From positions 715-13,399 of the forward strand of contig DADR01000047.1 in assembly GCA_002495055.1 (NCBI GenBank): a DNA stretch of 12,685 nt, written 5' to 3'. The notes beneath the pieces were generated by a model that was not told the DNA's origin, ran no database searches, and saw only the letters and a program-made list of their open reading frames with translations. This document shows, piece by piece, positions 5,551 through 12,685 of this stretch. This DNA comes from Methanoregula sp. UBA247. Lineage in GTDB: Archaea > Halobacteriota > Methanomicrobia > Methanomicrobiales > Methanospirillaceae. The translations under genes and the position numbers were made by a program. Position 1 is the first letter of the stretch. Each line of letters begins with the position of its first letter.

Positions 5551-6816
5551 TCAGGTATTGCGTCTCATGACTATGAACAGGACACCTGCTGAGGCAATGA
5601 TAACCAGAGACGGTTCAAGGGGTGATTGTGGGGTACCGGTTGTCCCGATCGGGATTGAAACGGTTACCGGGGGGGTTGTTTTCGTCAGGACCGGTGCAGG
5701 ACATGTAGGACATACCGGACATGAGGGAGAAACATCAGGTGTGGGAGTACGGGTCTCTGTTGATGTTACTTCAGGTCCTCCCACGAGTTCAAAGCCATAC
5801 ATTGCTCCTTCATCGCCGACAATGATACGTTTACCGTCGCTGCTTACCGCAACTGTTCCCTGCTGGATGAGCGTATCGGTTTTTGTTTTTGCCAGCAGGT
5901 TTCCCTCCTTGTCCAGGATATAGAGGGTCCCGTCAAGAGCACCTCCGGCAATAACAGAGCCATCAGAAGAAACCCCAACACCGTTGACCCACGAACCTGC
6001 AGGATATTTCCAGCGTACCTGTCCCATTTCGTTGAGAACCAGCACATCTCCATCCTTACTGCCAAGTACGATAGTGGTACAGTCCTTTGAGCAGGCCATA
6101 TCATTGATGGCGGTTTTCGTCACATCCTTCATCCAGTTAAGTTTGCCGGTGCTTGTATGCGACCAGACACGGGTATCTCCTGAGGTTATGATCGTATTGC
6201 TGTCGGAAGAGAATGCGATGAACGAATCAAGGCTTCCTGATAAATCGTCTGCCCAGATCTGCTCCATTTTAGGTGAAAAAAATTTCAGACCGTCATCTGA
6301 AGTCGCTACGATAAGGGACTGTGAGGGAGAAACTGCTATCTTCTTTACCCGGTCAGTCTTGTTCAGTCCCCCCCTGACACCATTGGTATCCCATGACTGG
6401 ATGTACCCCTCATCGTTTGCGCCAATAATGAGTGAACCGTCTCTGGAGACAGCAACCGCACGTATCGGGGAACTACCCATCGTTCTTGTCCATACCTCTG
6501 TGCCATTTTTGTAATACACCCGGACACTTGCATCGGTTGCTGATAAAACACGGGTCCCATCGGCATTCATGGTAGCAATAGTTCCTGACCGCCCTCCCCA
6601 GTGAATGTCTCCATCCCACGAACGGACCAACAACTGGCTACCCCCGGCGAATACCACTGAGCCATCCGTGGAAAACATCATGCTGGAAAACGATCCGTCG
6701 AACGCAGGACGCTCTTTCCAGGTATGCGCCAGGCTTGCAGCAGAAACAAGCCCTATCAGGCTGATCGTAAGAAGAAATCCAATTATTACCAGGTTAATCT
6801 GTAATCGTGTTTTCAT
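5551..6816 (-). CDS. Secreted beta-propeller (WD40/PQQ-like) protein with C-terminal membrane anchor
   Basis: A 421-aa cell-surface protein. A signal peptide (MKTRLQINLVIIGFLLTISL, cleavage near residue 26-27 at SAA) is followed by about seven repeats of a WD40/PQQ-like beta-propeller (about residues 35-330). Each repeat has a Ser-x-Asp-Gly turn and a downstream Trp: for example FSTDGSVVFAGG, VSRDGSLIIGAND, FSSDSNTIITSGD, VSSDGSVIAGGALDG and VSSDGKRIIVGDEG. A Thr/Pro linker with the short cysteine motif CPVCPTC leads to a C-terminal helix (LVIIASAGVLFIVM) and the tail RRNT. Such propellers usually mediate binding; no enzyme motif is seen. The ATG at 6816 is preferred because the signal peptide begins there; an in-frame ATG at 6954 would add 46 unrelated residues. 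A weak AGGAAAA site precedes the start. The first 14 bases of the gene are identical to those of the PEGA gene at 319. Confidence 0.82.
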   Translation of the reverse strand: MKTRLQINLVIIGFLLTISLIGLVSAASLAHTWKERPAFDGSFSSMMFSTDGSVVFAGGSQLLVRSWDGDIHWGGRSGTIATMNADGTRVLSATDASVRVYYKNGTEVWTRTMGSSPIRAVAVSRDGSLIIGANDEGYIQSWDTNGVRGGLNKTDRVKKIAVSPSQSLIVATSDDGLKFFSPKMEQIWADDLSGSLDSFIAFSSDSNTIITSGDTRVWSHTSTGKLNWMKDVTKTAINDMACSKDCTTIVLGSKDGDVLVLNEMGQVRWKYPAGSWVNGVGVSSDGSVIAGGALDGTLYILDKEGNLLAKTKTDTLIQQGTVAVSSDGKRIIVGDEGAMYGFELVGGPEVTSTETRTPTPDVSPSCPVCPTCPAPVLTKTTPPVTVSIPIGTTGTPQSPLEPSLVIIASAGVLFIVMRRNT

Positions 6817-7010
6817 GGTTTTTCCTGAACAGAGTGTAATTCTGCGGTATAGATTGTTTGTGGATGATAATGGAGTGGTGAGGGAATACTCTGGATTTAA
6901 AAAAAAAATTCCTGACCCGAAAGGGATCGCCGCCATGCATCGGCGCGTTTTCATGTATTGATATTCAAATCTGCTCCACCAGTCTGGAAAGAAAAGGAGG
7001 ATTTATAAAA
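6817..7010. promoter_or_regulatory. Divergent promoter region, propeller gene / DUF1059 gene
   Basis: This 194-base divergent spacer holds the promoters of both neighbours. For the minus gene, TCTATACC (plus 6845-6852) lies about 30 bases before the ATG at 6816; a run of ten A followed by an A/T stretch (6897-6908) lies further upstream. For the plus gene, TGATATTCAAAT (6959-6970) is a TATA candidate about 40-50 bases before the ATG at 7011, followed by a strong GGAGG. Confidence 0.4.
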
Positions 7011-7181
7011 ATGGCCTCATTTATGTGCAAAGATATCGGAATCGATTGCCCTTTTGAATCTCATGGATCAACGAACCACGAACTTATGAAAAAATTTATC
7101 GACCATGCAGGATCTGCCCATAAAATGTATGTGCTGTCAGCAGATGTCATTTTCAAGGTGCAGAACGCAATCAGGAAATAA
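7011..7181 (+). CDS. Small DUF1059 family protein
   Basis: A 56-aa protein whose N-terminus MASFMCKDIGIDCPFESHG fits DUF1059, a family of about 50-60 residues with the conserved core C-x-D-[IL]-G-x-D-C-x-[FW] followed by two or three histidines and a C-terminal helix. Here the cysteines are C6 and C13 and the candidate partner histidines are H18, H23, H32 and H37, so metal binding is plausible. The molecular function is not known. The start is secure: GGAGG at 6996-7000 lies 10 nt before the ATG, the best ribosome binding site in the window. The gene is divergent from the propeller gene and convergent with leuS. Several T tracts follow (7192-7220). Confidence 0.85.
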   Translation: MASFMCKDIGIDCPFESHGSTNHELMKKFIDHAGSAHKMYVLSADVIFKVQNAIRK

Positions 7182-7215
7182 AACCAGGTGATTTTTACCC
7201 TCTTTTATTTTTAGA

Positions 7216-7252
7216 TTTTTATATAGGGTTGCAACCCGTACATATATAAAAA
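7216..7252. repeat. Symmetric A/T-armed palindrome between convergent genes
   Basis: The arms TTTTTATATA (7216-7225) and TATATAAAAA (7243-7252) are perfect reverse complements. Between them lie the perfect 12-bp palindrome GGGTTGCAACCC (7226-7237) and five unpaired bases. Each arm also matches an archaeal TATA box pointing outward, into the 3' ends of leuS and of the DUF1059 gene. The simplest reading is a bidirectional terminator between two convergent genes. A regulator-binding site flanked by two antisense promoters would look the same. The symmetry is directly visible; the function is inference. Confidence 0.6.
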
Positions 7253-7257
7253 GGGTG

Positions 7258-10038
7258 TTATTCAATAATTATTGCCGGTTTAAACGGTAGTGCTGTTGCA
7301 GCTTTTGCATGTTCACTTGACTCTGCCTGGTTTACGTGGACAGGTACGCCGAATTCTTGTTCCAGGAAGGCCTTTGCATCCTGAAAGACTGCCAGCTCAT
7401 CGATGGGCTCTCGTACGAGGGAATCGACTACCTGCGGGGGCAGGCGGTGAATGAGCGTTGTGCACTGCTTTGCTGCGTCCGTTGCTTCCCTGCCCCGCTT
7501 ACGCATTGCTTCATCTTTCATGATCTCCTTTAATACGGTATTTCGTTCGGGTGCTTTTGCAATAAGGAGGAAAATTTCCTGCTTCCATGCAGGCGCGATA
7601 GAGATAGTAATGGATTTGGGAGTGATCTGGATGAGTTTCCTGATCGATTCGATATCCTCTACCGTGCGGGAGAGGAGCTCTTCAGCAAGCTCGATCCTGG
7701 TATTGATAAGTTTTGTATCGGCAACCGGCCATGGCGCAAATGAAACAAGTCCTTCACCTGCGAGTTCTTTCCAGAGATGTTCTCCCGTGAACGGGATAAA
7801 CGGGGCAAGGAGCCGGACCCATACCGAACAGAGCGTATGCAATTCCCTGCTCCCATCAATGTTTTCGGGAAGCCGGCGGCGGTACCATTTAAGATCGGTC
7901 TCAATCCCGAAGTAGGCTTCCTGCAATGCCTGTCGGGTCTGGAAGTTGATCAGCGCTTCAGTAGTACGCACGATGTGCGACTGTAACCGGCTGATTATCC
8001 AGCGGTCAATATCATGCGGTTCACCTTCAGCATCTTTGGACTCAGTAACCGTGTTGAAGAACCGCTCGATCTGTTTTTTTGTTGATATGACCAGCTCGTT
8101 CCTCCAGTCAAAGTCCTGCCAGGGTTCGGCACTGCCCATCAGGAACATGCGTACCGTGTCGGCACCAAAATCCCGGATAGCATCCTCCAGCAGGAAGACA
8201 TTTCCTTTCGATGATGACATCTTAGCGCCGTTGAGAAGCCCCATGCCGAAAACGACCATGCCCCGCGGAAGTTTGTTTTTGGGAAAAATCGTGACATGGT
8301 GGAAGAGCTGGAATGTGAGGTGGTTGGAGATCAGGTCTTTTGCCGAGAACCGGTAATTATACGGGTACCAGTACAGGAACTCTTTTCTCATTGCATCGAG
8401 TTTCTTCTTCTCGGGCAATTCCGGGGAATCTTTCCCGAGGAAAATGTAGTCAAAGACCTCCGGTGTGAGGAAGACAGGATCGATTTCACGGATCCTGTGA
8501 GCGATAGTATAGTACGCCATATAGATCGTCGAATCCGAGAGTGGTTCGATGAGTTGCGATGTGTCCCATGGGAACCGGGTGCCAAGACCGACCCGCCGGG
8601 TGCATGCCCAGTCCTTGAGCCAGTCCACGGTCCGGTCAAATTCAAGGCGGACTTCGGAGGGAACCAGGGCCATTTCCCCCAGCTGGTCGCTGACCTGTTT
8701 CTTCCATGCGGGATCACTATATTTTAAGAACCACTGGTCATGCAGTATCTTGACTTTGACTTTGTTGCCACAGCGACAGACAACCGGGCGGGTATCAAAT
8801 TCGTACATGATCTTCGAGCCATATGTTTCGATCATGAGCGCTGCAACATCATCACGTGCCACACGAACGGGTTTGCCCCCATACTTTTCCAAAAGCTTAC
8901 CCTTGGAAAACTCAGCAGAGTAGATCTCCTGCGTGAGTGCATCCATACGGCTGTCCATCTGGTGGGTGATACCGGCTCTCTCAACTGCGTCCTGTGCCGG
9001 AACATCCCCGTATCCTTCGACTTTGATTAAGGGCACAGGTTTGATCGTAGTATATTTTCCTGCCAGCTGGAGGTCTCGGAGTGCAATATAATCAAAGGGT
9101 GCATGGGCCGGCACACTCATGACGAGCCCGGTTGCCATATCAGGATCGACAAAGTCAGCCGGGAGCACCGGGACTGTACCACAAAGCGGGTGATTTACTG
9201 TTGTATCGATAAGATCCTTGCCGGCAATCTTTTCGGTTATCTCAACAGTATGGTCCTGCAAGGCGAGTTTTTCTGCTGCTTCCTGCGAGATAATCCATGG
9301 ATTTCCATCCACCAGAGCCCGGACGTACGTGATGGCAGGGTTTACCCAGAGATTAGTAACCCCGAAAATCGTTTCGGGACGAAGGGTTGCCGTGGGGATG
9401 AGTGCATCGCCAAAGTGGAACATGATGAGGGTAAACTTAATTACTTCGGCCTTATCCCCTTCAAGCAGGTCGTGGTCTCCGACCGGGTTATCATCCACAG
9501 TACAATAACGGACCGGGTGAGCTCCTTTGATCACATGCCCTGCTTCATAGAGATGTTTCCATTGCCACTCGATGAACCTGCTGTAGGTCGGATCCACCGT
9601 TGTGAACCTGCGGCGCCAGTCAATAGAAATACCGCATGCTGTCATCACTCTCTGGTACTCACTGGCGAAATGGCGGACAATGGTCAGCGGATCCGTAAAT
9701 TCATCCAGGACGTTTTGCGGGACTTTGTAGAGATCGCGGTAGAGGCGAATGGTTTTGGGATCATTCTTCGCTATGCGTTTTGAAATACCGATAACCGGTG
9801 CTCCCGTAACGTGAAATGCCATCGGGTAAAGAACCTGTTTACCCTGCATCCTGTGGAACCGCGCGATTACATCAGGGACGATGTATGTCCGTCCATGCCC
9901 GACATGCATCGCCCCGCTTGGATACGGGTAGGCGACGGTCAGGTAGAATTTTTCAAGGTTCGACGGGTTGGATTCAAAGGCATGATTCCACTGCTCCTGT
10001 GCTTCTTCTTCAAATTTCCCCAGATCAAATGCATTCAA
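7258..10038 (-). CDS. leuS: Leucyl-tRNA synthetase, archaeal/eukaryotic type
   Basis: A 926-aa class I synthetase that charges tRNA-Leu with leucine using ATP. The HIGH motif is HVGH (residues 45-48, in AYPYPSGAMHVGHGRT) and the KMSKS motif is KMSSS (606-610, followed by KGN). The CP1 editing domain lies between the two halves of the catalytic core (about residues 150-340), with the hallmark GLVMSVPAHAPFDY including the conserved Asp of the editing pocket. WKHLYEAGHV and KILHDQWFLKY are typical of the family. The anticodon-binding domain and an archaeal C-terminal extension follow. The length fits archaeal LeuS (about 930-960). The start is TTG: the site AAGGTGAA sits 6-7 nt upstream, while the nearer ATG triplets are out of frame. 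leuS is 48 bases downstream of the PIN-ATPase-KH gene on the same strand, probably cotranscribed. Confidence 0.97.
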   Translation of the reverse strand: MNAFDLGKFEEEAQEQWNHAFESNPSNLEKFYLTVAYPYPSGAMHVGHGRTYIVPDVIARFHRMQGKQVLYPMAFHVTGAPVIGISKRIAKNDPKTIRLYRDLYKVPQNVLDEFTDPLTIVRHFASEYQRVMTACGISIDWRRRFTTVDPTYSRFIEWQWKHLYEAGHVIKGAHPVRYCTVDDNPVGDHDLLEGDKAEVIKFTLIMFHFGDALIPTATLRPETIFGVTNLWVNPAITYVRALVDGNPWIISQEAAEKLALQDHTVEITEKIAGKDLIDTTVNHPLCGTVPVLPADFVDPDMATGLVMSVPAHAPFDYIALRDLQLAGKYTTIKPVPLIKVEGYGDVPAQDAVERAGITHQMDSRMDALTQEIYSAEFSKGKLLEKYGGKPVRVARDDVAALMIETYGSKIMYEFDTRPVVCRCGNKVKVKILHDQWFLKYSDPAWKKQVSDQLGEMALVPSEVRLEFDRTVDWLKDWACTRRVGLGTRFPWDTSQLIEPLSDSTIYMAYYTIAHRIREIDPVFLTPEVFDYIFLGKDSPELPEKKKLDAMRKEFLYWYPYNYRFSAKDLISNHLTFQLFHHVTIFPKNKLPRGMVVFGMGLLNGAKMSSSKGNVFLLEDAIRDFGADTVRMFLMGSAEPWQDFDWRNELVISTKKQIERFFNTVTESKDAEGEPHDIDRWIISRLQSHIVRTTEALINFQTRQALQEAYFGIETDLKWYRRRLPENIDGSRELHTLCSVWVRLLAPFIPFTGEHLWKELAGEGLVSFAPWPVADTKLINTRIELAEELLSRTVEDIESIRKLIQITPKSITISIAPAWKQEIFLLIAKAPERNTVLKEIMKDEAMRKRGREATDAAKQCTTLIHRLPPQVVDSLVREPIDELAVFQDAKAFLEQEFGVPVHVNQAESSEHAKAATALPFKPAIIIE

Positions 10039-10053
10039 ACCATTTCACCTTCG
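10036..10053 (-). promoter_or_regulatory. leuS ribosome binding site with an overlapping two-codon ORF
   Basis: On the minus strand AAGGTGAA (10053-10046) is followed by ATGGTTTGA (10043-10035), a complete start-Val-stop frame. Its TGA overlaps the leuS TTG start (10038-10036) by two bases. GGTGA to TTG is about 6 nt, ideal for leuS; GGTGA to the ATG is too short for normal initiation. The mini-frame may be chance or may allow stop-start coupling. Confidence 0.5.
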
Positions 10054-10086
10054 TATATTTTTGAAAAATAACAAAATTGTTCCGGG

Positions 10087-12054
10087 TTATACCGGTCTGA
10101 GCTTGATAATCTCGCTGTTCTGGTAGCGCCGGATCATTTCCTGCGCTATGCTTGAGTTCTTGGACAGGTGTATCTCTCCGGTTTCGTTAACGGTGGCAGT
10201 GAAGAGGTATTCCTTCCCTGCAAAAACATCAACAATTTTGCCGCTCTGTTCCGGAGCAACGATAGTAAGCTGTTTTTTATCCGTCTGGATCTTAATCCCG
10301 CCCCCGATATTGAGATCCATATCGGGTTTCTGCGGTTGCAACTGCAGCCGGTCAAATTCAGAGCGGGGCTTGATATCAATCCCGATTCCAATTTTGTTTA
10401 CGATAGCGGATACATTCTTGCCGCCTTTGCCAATTGCTGCCGGCACGTCCTTGTCATCAATATAGACAATGGCTTTTGTATCGCTGATCATCTGGACGTC
10501 AATAAAGCCTTCAGTATAACGCCCAAGTTCACGCTGGATATCTTTTTCCGTGAGTTTCCAGCCGGGTCGTTCTTCTGTCTCCTTCTTTAAGGGTGATTCC
10601 GGCAGGGGAACCGGTGACCGGACATTTCCTGCAGATGCAACCGACACACCGATATTCTGGACCGGTAGCAACTGGGTGCCTTTTTTTGGGGTGTTTGCGT
10701 TTGTCACTGCAGACATCGGCATCACAATAGTCTCGCCATCATACCGGAAGACATCAATGACCAGTTCTCCGGTTTCGTGATCGGTGACGATGGTTACCGG
10801 GCGGAGATGCATTTCGTTCGCCATACCCTCCGGGACCTTGATGGTGAAGCCCAGATCGTATATCTTCGTAATTATACCCTGTTTGACAAAGATAATCGTA
10901 TTAACGATCTGTGAAAGGACAGAGAAGTCCACGCGGTCGGAGAAACGCTGGACTGCATCCTGCACACCATTTGCGTGGATGACCCCTACCATGCCAAGAC
11001 CGGCAAGCCGCATATCTGCAAAGACATTGAAATCCTCGTTCTTCCGAAGCTCATCAAAGATGACAAAGTCCGGCCTGACAAGTAAAAGCACATCAGCAGT
11101 GTTGGACATGCTCCCGTCAAGCGTTGTATACTGGGTTATCTGGTCCGGTACCTGGAGTTCCCGGGGTGCCTCCATGGTCTTGACCACATAACCATTGTCA
11201 GAAAGGTAAGTTGCGACACTCTGTGCGAGTGTTGTTTTGCCTGAACCGGGAGCTCCGACAATGATTAAACCCCTCTTCTCGCTGGTGATCCTTTTTGTTA
11301 TGAGGTCTGCCTTTGTGTAGTCTTTCAGGGTCACGTCAACAATCGGGCGGACTGCGGTGATCTCCATGCCATCTGAGAAAGGACGGCGTGCGATTGCGAT
11401 CCGCATCGAACCAATCTGGACAACGGTGATTCCCCGCTTCTCGACTTCAATGAAGCCGTCTGGATCACGTTTCGCACGCTCGAGGATTTCCTGTGCAAGG
11501 CCCCGGAGCTCGTACTCACTGGTCGGCTGCTCGCGGATCTTCATGAGTTTCATATCGTTGATGGTGCCCTTTTTCGCAGTCGGGCAGACCCTTTCTTTAA
11601 GGTATACCGCGATCGTATGCTCATCGAAGAACTGGTCAATCCCGAGCGGGACGAAATCGCTCACCTGGGCTTTTAAGTAGATTACGTCCAGTCCTTTTGC
11701 CCGTGCCACTTCAGCCTGTACGAAATCGCTGGTGATGAACCGTGCGGAATTCTCAATCGCAATGTTACGTATCATTGCGTCGATCTCACCACCGCTCGCG
11801 AGCTTTACCTGCTCAAGAGACGGGCGGATACCGGAGAATTTTAGTTCTATCGTTTTCTCTTCTGCCATTTTACAGAGCTGCTGAAGCTCGCTCAGGCCGG
11901 AAAATCCAATTTCACGCCCGTTGTTTGCCTGGGCTTCCAGTTCAGCAATAACTGCTTCAGGAACGATTATTGTTGCACCTTTGTATTCACCGGCTTTAAT
12001 CATCGAGGTTATGCGCCCGTCAATAAGGACGCTTGTATCTGGTACCAGTATCAT
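10087..12054 (-). CDS. PIN domain - PilT-like ATPase - KH domain protein
   Basis: A 655-aa archaeal protein of the family annotated as 'PINc/VapC family ATPase' (COG1855 type). Residues 1-130 form a PIN nuclease fold with the acidic set D6 (PDTSVLIDG), E38 (VIAELE), D92 (GEIDAMI) and D110 (TSD). A linker leads to a secretion-type/PilT-like ATPase with Walker A GAPGSGKTT (267-275), a Walker-B-like VIFDE (331-335) and the downstream GVIHANG. After a Pro-rich linker comes a KH RNA-binding domain with GKGG (542-545), then a beta-rich C-terminal segment (about 575-640) that may be another OB/TRAM-like fold. All catalytic residues appear intact, so an ATP-driven ribonuclease or RNP remodeller is plausible; the physiological substrate is not established. 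The start ATG has GAGGAA about 9 nt upstream. leuS follows on the same strand; the ferredoxin gene is divergent. Confidence 0.92.
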   Translation of the reverse strand: MILVPDTSVLIDGRITSMIKAGEYKGATIIVPEAVIAELEAQANNGREIGFSGLSELQQLCKMAEEKTIELKFSGIRPSLEQVKLASGGEIDAMIRNIAIENSARFITSDFVQAEVARAKGLDVIYLKAQVSDFVPLGIDQFFDEHTIAVYLKERVCPTAKKGTINDMKLMKIREQPTSEYELRGLAQEILERAKRDPDGFIEVEKRGITVVQIGSMRIAIARRPFSDGMEITAVRPIVDVTLKDYTKADLITKRITSEKRGLIIVGAPGSGKTTLAQSVATYLSDNGYVVKTMEAPRELQVPDQITQYTTLDGSMSNTADVLLLVRPDFVIFDELRKNEDFNVFADMRLAGLGMVGVIHANGVQDAVQRFSDRVDFSVLSQIVNTIIFVKQGIITKIYDLGFTIKVPEGMANEMHLRPVTIVTDHETGELVIDVFRYDGETIVMPMSAVTNANTPKKGTQLLPVQNIGVSVASAGNVRSPVPLPESPLKKETEERPGWKLTEKDIQRELGRYTEGFIDVQMISDTKAIVYIDDKDVPAAIGKGGKNVSAIVNKIGIGIDIKPRSEFDRLQLQPQKPDMDLNIGGGIKIQTDKKQLTIVAPEQSGKIVDVFAGKEYLFTATVNETGEIHLSKNSSIAQEMIRRYQNSEIIKLRPV

Positions 12055-12364
12055 AAAATTATTCCTCTTGTATCGTGTTCTATGGTATGCTCTTGTATGC
12101 TATGCTATTCTCCTGGTTTTTCATCATGAACCTGCGAGCGCCCGCAAGTTTCATCACCAGCACGAGTGCCATCCAAGCCACTCCCGCCGGTTATCTGGTT
12201 CAACGACCAGGAAGATCGTTGATGCGATAGATATTACCCCGCAGGGTTAATAAGGGGTTCGAAGTATGGAAGGGATGCATCCAGAAACTACTTTTCAGAT
12301 CTCTTCGTTTCCTTTATGATTATGCCCGGCAACCGGTATACCAGTTACTACAGTGATCTCGGAC
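12055..12364. promoter_or_regulatory. Divergent intergenic region, PIN-ATPase-KH gene / ferredoxin gene
   Basis: About 310 bases without a convincing gene. Next to the minus gene is a short repetitive stretch (12079-12108) with four TATG[CG] elements. Further right is a perfect 7-bp inverted repeat, TCAACGA (12200-12206) and TCGTTGA (12216-12222), with a 9-nt loop. For the plus gene, TTTATGATTATG (12313-12324) is a TATA candidate about 40-50 bases before the ATG at 12365. No tRNA or other RNA gene could be folded by eye. Confidence 0.4.
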
Positions 12365-12586
12365 ATGAACGTGAGTATCGATCGTGGGGGATGTGCCATT
12401 TGCGGGGCGTGCTGGAATATCTGCCCGGAGATATTTGACCAGAATCCCTGCGATTCGTATTCGGAAATTGTCGAGGACTACCGTTTCAATGGTGACCGGG
12501 CAGAAGGGATAGTACCGGACTGTCTCTGTTGCTGTGCACAGGAAGCAGCCGATCTCTGTCCACTACATCTTATCCGTATCTGCTAG
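12365..12586 (+). CDS. Single-cluster [4Fe-4S] ferredoxin with extra cysteines
   Basis: A 73-aa ferredoxin, a soluble electron carrier. The first motif CAICGACWNICPEIF (C10, C13, C16, C20-P) and the distal LCPLHLIRI (C65-P66) follow the pattern of monocluster ferredoxins such as the Thermococcales type: three near cysteines plus a distal C-P ligate one [4Fe-4S] cluster, while C20 and C57 (C-x7-C-P spacing) correspond to that family's disulfide pair. The acidic middle, SEIVEDYR, also fits. Unusual are extra cysteines C29, C53, C55, C56 and the terminal C73, giving eleven in 73 residues. The start ATG at 12365 is set by the Shine-Dalgarno AGTGATC just upstream; the GTG at 12353 lies inside that site. 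The partner enzyme is not in the window. A T7 tract (12598-12604) follows. Confidence 0.88.
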   Translation: MNVSIDRGGCAICGACWNICPEIFDQNPCDSYSEIVEDYRFNGDRAEGIVPDCLCCCAQEAADLCPLHLIRIC

Positions 12587-12685
12587 GCATTTCCTCATTT
12601 TTTTCTTCCTGAATCGTTGTCAGGAATAAAAAACCTGCACTGCAGGAATGTTAAAAAAACTGCTCTGTAGAAAACCTCAACGATG
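12587..12685. terminator. T-tract terminator and dyads after the ferredoxin gene
   Basis: A run of seven T (12598-12604) 11 bases after the stop is a likely plus-strand terminator. Beyond it are the dyad CCTGA/TCAGG (12609-12625) and the near-palindrome CCTGCACTGCAGG (12634-12646). The segment at 12654-12670 repeats, with one mismatch, a 17-base run found at 115-131. No gene is visible before the window ends. Confidence 0.4.

Noticed and set aside
5984..6514. 176-codon plus-strand open frame
   Set aside because: Antisense to the propeller repeats of the beta-propeller gene; no start signal.
6817..6954. 46-residue N-terminal extension of the propeller protein
   Set aside because: A standard signal peptide starts at 6816; the extension includes a Phe/Lys stretch from a homopolymer run and no family feature.
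9103..9783. 226-codon plus-strand open frame
   Set aside because: Lies antisense inside leuS, whose motifs are intact; the product has no recognisable domain.
12120..12290. Possible tRNA or other structured RNA around the GGTTCGAA-like bases at 12256-12262
   Set aside because: No acceptor, D or anticodon stem could be paired around it on either strand.

Overview
The window looks like ordinary chromosome from a methanogenic archaeon, most likely of the order Methanomicrobiales (a Methanoregula-like organism). This is inferred from an archaeal-type leucyl-tRNA synthetase, a PIN-ATPase-KH protein, an archaeal PAC2 protein, small methanogen-type DUF proteins, TATA-like promoters, GGTGA/GGAGG ribosome binding sites and membrane-anchored PEGA and beta-propeller surface proteins. 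I see no virus, insertion sequence, CRISPR array or defence locus.

Layout from left to right. The left edge cuts a tRNA-Arg(TCT) on the minus strand. An intergenic region dense in inverted repeats, with a possible 21-codon ORF, leads to a secreted, C-terminally anchored IPT/TIG-PEGA protein (plus). Next comes a two-gene minus-strand operon, a PAC2-family protein followed by a DUF473-like protein, which ends in a hairpin/T-tract terminator. A DUF5611-like gene is divergent from this operon. After a gene-poor stretch of about 600 bases comes a large zinc-ribbon protein. It has seven CxxC-x10-CxxC modules, three of them from a recent 204-bp tandem duplication, and a PH-like C-terminal domain. 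Converging on it is a secreted beta-propeller protein with a C-terminal membrane anchor (minus).

The right half begins with a 56-aa DUF1059 gene (plus), too short for many gene finders. Between it and leuS, which converges on it, lies an unusually symmetric A/T-rich element. leuS (minus, TTG start) lies 48 bases downstream of the gene for a PIN-ATPase-KH protein, probably in one transcription unit, which suggests an RNA or translation link. A divergent gene for a small, cysteine-rich single-cluster ferredoxin closes the window.

Themes: RNA and translation (tRNA-Arg, LeuS, the KH/PIN ATPase), the cell surface (PEGA and propeller proteins, both starting MKTR and ending in a membrane anchor), and conserved methanogen proteins of unknown role (PAC2/DUF473/DUF5611, DUF1059). 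No complete new system stands out. The points most worth a second look are the expanding zinc-ribbon array, the symmetric element at 7216-7252, the dyads at 86-146, the DUF473/PAC2/DUF5611 cluster and the extra cysteines of the ferredoxin.
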